DNA of 64,000 nt from Sphingobium sp. 15-1. GTDB taxonomy: Bacteria > Pseudomonadota > Alphaproteobacteria > Sphingomonadales > Sphingomonadaceae. Position 1 is the first letter of the stretch, and each line of letters starts with the position of its first letter. Both the position numbers and the translations under genes were made by a program. A model generated the notes under the pieces. The model worked only from the letters and a program-made list of their open reading frames with translations. It ran no database searches and was not told the DNA's origin. Where the stretch lies: the NCBI RefSeq assembly GCF_013375535.1, contig NZ_JABXJG010000001.1, positions 2,108,001-2,172,000 of the forward strand, read 5' to 3'. This document shows positions 61,941 through 64,000 of this stretch, piece after piece.

Positions 61941-62083
61941 ATCACCGTCCCCAAATCGCCCGTCCGGCCATGCGGCAAAGCCCTGCCACCGACCGGCAAA
62001 TTTCTGCCGCCCTTGCCGCCACGCCCATGCGAACCCCCGGATTTCCGCGATTTCTGCCCTGCCGATGCGTCACCCACGCAAAT

Positions 62084-62099
62084 TGGCACGGCTCTTGCT
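62084..62099 (+). promoter_or_regulatory. Sigma-54 promoter of the flgBCDE operon
   Basis: TGGCACGGCTCTTGCT is a perfect match to TGGCACG-N4-TTGCW, GG at 62085-62086 and GC at 62097-62098. The flgB ATG follows about 92 bases downstream of a predicted start near 62110. Confidence 0.92.
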
Positions 62100-62201
62100 A
62101 ATATCAGGCTGGATCACCCGCAGTTCACGCCATCAGGCCTCAGAACGGCGGCGGGATCGGAAGTTTTAGGCCCGCCGGGCGGAAAAACGGAAAGATTTGA
62201 C

Positions 62202-62570
62202 ATGTCGCTGGAAGACGGATTGTTCGGGATACATGGAAAGGCGCTGGCGCTTCGTTCGCAGCGCCTGTCCCTGCTCGCGTCCAACATCGCGAACGCCTCG
62301 ACGCCCGGATACAAGGCGCGCGACATCGATTTCGAGTCCGCCCTCAAGGAAGCCACGACGCAGCAGAGCAAGTCCGCCGCCGACGTGTCGCAGGCCGTCG
62401 ATGACTCGATGGGCTATCGCGTGCCGCTTCAATCCAGCCTGGACGGCAACACCGTCGAACTCAGCACCGAACAGACTTTGTTCGCGGAAAATGCCGTCAA
62501 ATATCGCACGACCCTCTCCTTCCTGGAGGGCCGCATCAACACCATCACCCGCGCCTTGAAGGGAGAATGA
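62202..62570 (+). CDS. flgB: Flagellar proximal rod protein FlgB
   Basis: A rod subunit of 122 residues. The opening LFGIHGKALALRSQRLSLLASNIANASTPGYKARD (in parts) and the C-terminal FAENAVKYRTTLSFLEGRI are family marks. The upstream frame to 61737 is not coding, since the sigma-54 promoter lies in it. Its stop overlaps a possible flgC start. Confidence 0.94.
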   Translation: MSLEDGLFGIHGKALALRSQRLSLLASNIANASTPGYKARDIDFESALKEATTQQSKSAADVSQAVDDSMGYRVPLQSSLDGNTVELSTEQTLFAENAVKYRTTLSFLEGRINTITRALKGE

Positions 62571-62572
62571 GC

Positions 62573-62983
62573 ATGAGCGGCTCCGGTCCCATGAACGTCT
62601 TCGACATCGCCGGCCGCGCCATGAGCGCGCAGCTCGTGCGGCTGAACGCCACCGCCTCCAACATGGCGAACGCCGGCAATGTCACCGGCAGCGCGGCGGA
62701 GGCCTATCGCGCGATCAAGCCGGTGTTCCAGTCGGTCACCGACAGCCCCGGCGTCTCGACCGTCAAGGTCCAGAATGTCGTCACCACCAATGCGCAGCCG
62801 ACCAAGCGCCACGATCCCAACCATCCGCTGGCCGACAAGAATGGCGATGTCTGGGAAGCCGCCGTGGATAGCAGCGCGGAGCTGGTCGACATGATCGAGA
62901 CCGCCCGCATGTACCAGAACAACGTGCAGGTGCTGAACACCGCCAAATCCCTGATGATGGAAACCATAAGGATCGGCAAATGA
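62573..62983 (+). CDS. flgC: Flagellar proximal rod protein FlgC
   Basis: A 136-residue rod protein. It has FDIAGRAMSAQLVRLNATASNMANAGN near the start and the C-terminal ELVDMIETARMYQNNVQVLNTAKSLM, both typical of FlgC. AAGGGAG lies 7 bases before the ATG at 62573; the ATG at 62567, overlapping the flgB stop, is too close to it. flgD overlaps the stop by four bases. Confidence 0.94.
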   Translation: MSGSGPMNVFDIAGRAMSAQLVRLNATASNMANAGNVTGSAAEAYRAIKPVFQSVTDSPGVSTVKVQNVVTTNAQPTKRHDPNHPLADKNGDVWEAAVDSSAELVDMIETARMYQNNVQVLNTAKSLMMETIRIGK

Positions 62984-63636
62984 CGACCACGACCGCCACC
63001 GACGGCGCGGGCCTGTCCGTCTATAACCCCTATGCCAATGTCGGCACGGGCAAGTCGGAAATGGGCCAGGCGGATTTCCTGCGCCTGCTGACCGCGCAGA
63101 TGCAGACGCAGGACCCGTTCGAACCGATGGATAACGCCCAGATGGTCTCGCAGATGGCGACCATCACCAACAGCAGCGGCATCGCGGAAATGAACCAGAC
63201 GCTGAAAAATCTGGCGTCGCAACTGACCGGATCGCGCCTTGGCGACGCGGCGAGCTGGATCGGCAAATCGATGCTGATCCAGAGCAACATCGCCGCGCCC
63301 GATGCAGCCGGCCAATATATGGGCCAGGTCAGCTTTGCCGACGCCACCAGCGGCGCCAGCGTCGACCTGATCGACGGCAGCGGCAATGTCGTCAAGACGA
63401 TCGCGCTGGGCGATCAGCCCAAGGGCGACGTCAATTTCTATTGGGACGGCAAGGATGAGGCGGGAAACACCGTCGCCACCGACGCCCTCAGGATCAAGGT
63501 CAACGGCGCCAACCCCAGCCGCGTCGCGAGCTGGGCAACCATCGCCGCCGTCCAGTCACCCGCGGACGGCAGCTCGTCCAAACTCATCACCGCGCTCGGC
63601 ACCTATTCGCCGTCCGACGCCATTTCCCTCGCTTAA
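62980..63636 (+). CDS. flgD: Hook cap (hook assembly) protein FlgD
   Basis: The scaffold for hook polymerisation, 218 residues. The N-terminal FlgD pattern is MGQADFLRLLTAQMQTQDPFEPMDNAQMVSQMATI (in parts), followed by a Tudor/Fn3-like middle with GDVNFYWDGKDEAGNTV. It overlaps flgC and is followed by flgE after 64 bases containing a short tandem repeat. Confidence 0.95.
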   Translation: MTTTTATDGAGLSVYNPYANVGTGKSEMGQADFLRLLTAQMQTQDPFEPMDNAQMVSQMATITNSSGIAEMNQTLKNLASQLTGSRLGDAASWIGKSMLIQSNIAAPDAAGQYMGQVSFADATSGASVDLIDGSGNVVKTIALGDQPKGDVNFYWDGKDEAGNTVATDALRIKVNGANPSRVASWATIAAVQSPADGSSSKLITALGTYSPSDAISLA

Positions 63637-63639
63637 GCC

Positions 63640-63688
63640 AAGTCCTTTTCACCCCCAAATCCTTTTCACCCCCAAATCCTTTCACCCA
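63640..63688. repeat. Short tandem repeat between flgD and flgE
   Basis: About three copies of a 17-base unit reading AAATCCTTTTCACCCCC, the last one imperfect, run from just after the flgD stop to just before the flgE ribosome site. Copy number could vary by slippage. Confidence 0.8.
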
Positions 63689-63700
63689 AGGAGCAACGCC

Positions 63701-64000
63701 ATGTCCTTCTACATCTCGCTTTCCGGCCTGAAGGCCGCACAGACCGACCTGTCGACCACGGCGAACAACGTCGCCAACGTCAATTCGACCGCCTTCAAGA
63801 AGAGCAAGGCCGTGTTCGGTGACATCTTCGCCGCCGCGCCGATGCAGACCACGACGCAGGTCGCGGGCCAGGGCGTGCGCACCCAGGGCATCAGCCAGCA
63901 ATTCACCCAGGGCACGATCGAAACCACCGACAAGACGCTGGACCTCGCCATCACCGGCGAAGGCTTCTTCACGGTGAAGCGCAGCGCCGACGATCAGATC
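63701..64000 (+). CDS. flgE: Flagellar hook protein FlgE (N-terminal part)
   Basis: The first 100 codons of the hook protein; the rest lies beyond the window. The family start is MSFYISLSGLKAAQTDLSTT followed by ANNVANVNSTAFKKSK and the hook-type ITGEGFFTV. CAAGGAG lies about 8 bases before the ATG. It is fourth in flgB-flgC-flgD-flgE. Confidence 0.94.
   Translation, partial: MSFYISLSGLKAAQTDLSTTANNVANVNSTAFKKSKAVFGDIFAAAPMQTTTQVAGQGVRTQGISQQFTQGTIETTDKTLDLAITGEGFFTVKRSADDQI

Noticed and set aside
61941-62040. Sigma-54 promoter for motA
   Set aside because: Two GGCA...TTTGCC sequences are present on the minus strand, but GG and GC are nine bases apart instead of ten.

Overview
The window is a high-GC alphaproteobacterial chromosome segment, most likely from a sphingomonad (Sphingobium, Novosphingobium or Sphingomonas). 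The evidence is the CpdR response regulator beside an N-formylglutamate amidohydrolase, the argD-argF-hslO order, the compact fli cluster with a short flagellin, and several families of intergenic palindromes. This assignment is inferred from gene order and protein style, not from a database search.

Layout. 1-5411: end of pstS, then pstC-pstA-pstB-phoU-phoB (phosphate uptake and its regulator). 5642-7003: an OprP/OprO-type porin behind a clear Pho box. 7085-9860: N-formylglutamate amidohydrolase, cpdR and dctA. 9989-10063: tRNA-Val(GAC) with a terminator. 10147-16087: three tightly coupled minus-strand genes (DUF6361-like protein, two-HKD phospholipase D-like protein, SNF2/RapA-like helicase), read here as a candidate antiphage system. 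16265-20123: a small unknown ORF, ROK sugar kinase, small membrane protein, mannose-6-phosphate isomerase, a methylthioadenosine-type nucleosidase and adenine phosphoribosyltransferase. 20193-22939: the cytochrome bc1 operon. 23143-29788: trmL, hemF, a GNAT protein, a membrane protein, lipB, two envelope proteins of unknown role, queC-queE and a small secreted protein. 29904-33309: argD-argF-hslO.

33591-64000 is a flagellar regulon. It holds fliD-fliS, an unknown protein, the long operon fliE-F-G-H-I-J-K-L-M-N-O-P-Q-R-flhB, a sigma-54 activator, flagellin, opgG-opgH, an SLT transglycosylase-flhA-fliA operon, flgA-flgM-flgN, motA-motB, and the start of flgBCDE. Three near-perfect sigma-54 promoters (before flgB, flgA and the transglycosylase-flhA-fliA operon) and a good sigma-28 promoter (before flagellin) can be read directly. 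They suggest a cascade: sigma-54 activator, then basal body, FlhA and FliA, with FlgM holding FliA, then flagellin.

At least five palindromic intergenic repeat families are scattered through the window. Two of them flank fliP inside its operon, and one supplies the apparent fliP start codon. No integrase, transposase, CRISPR array or rRNA was found.
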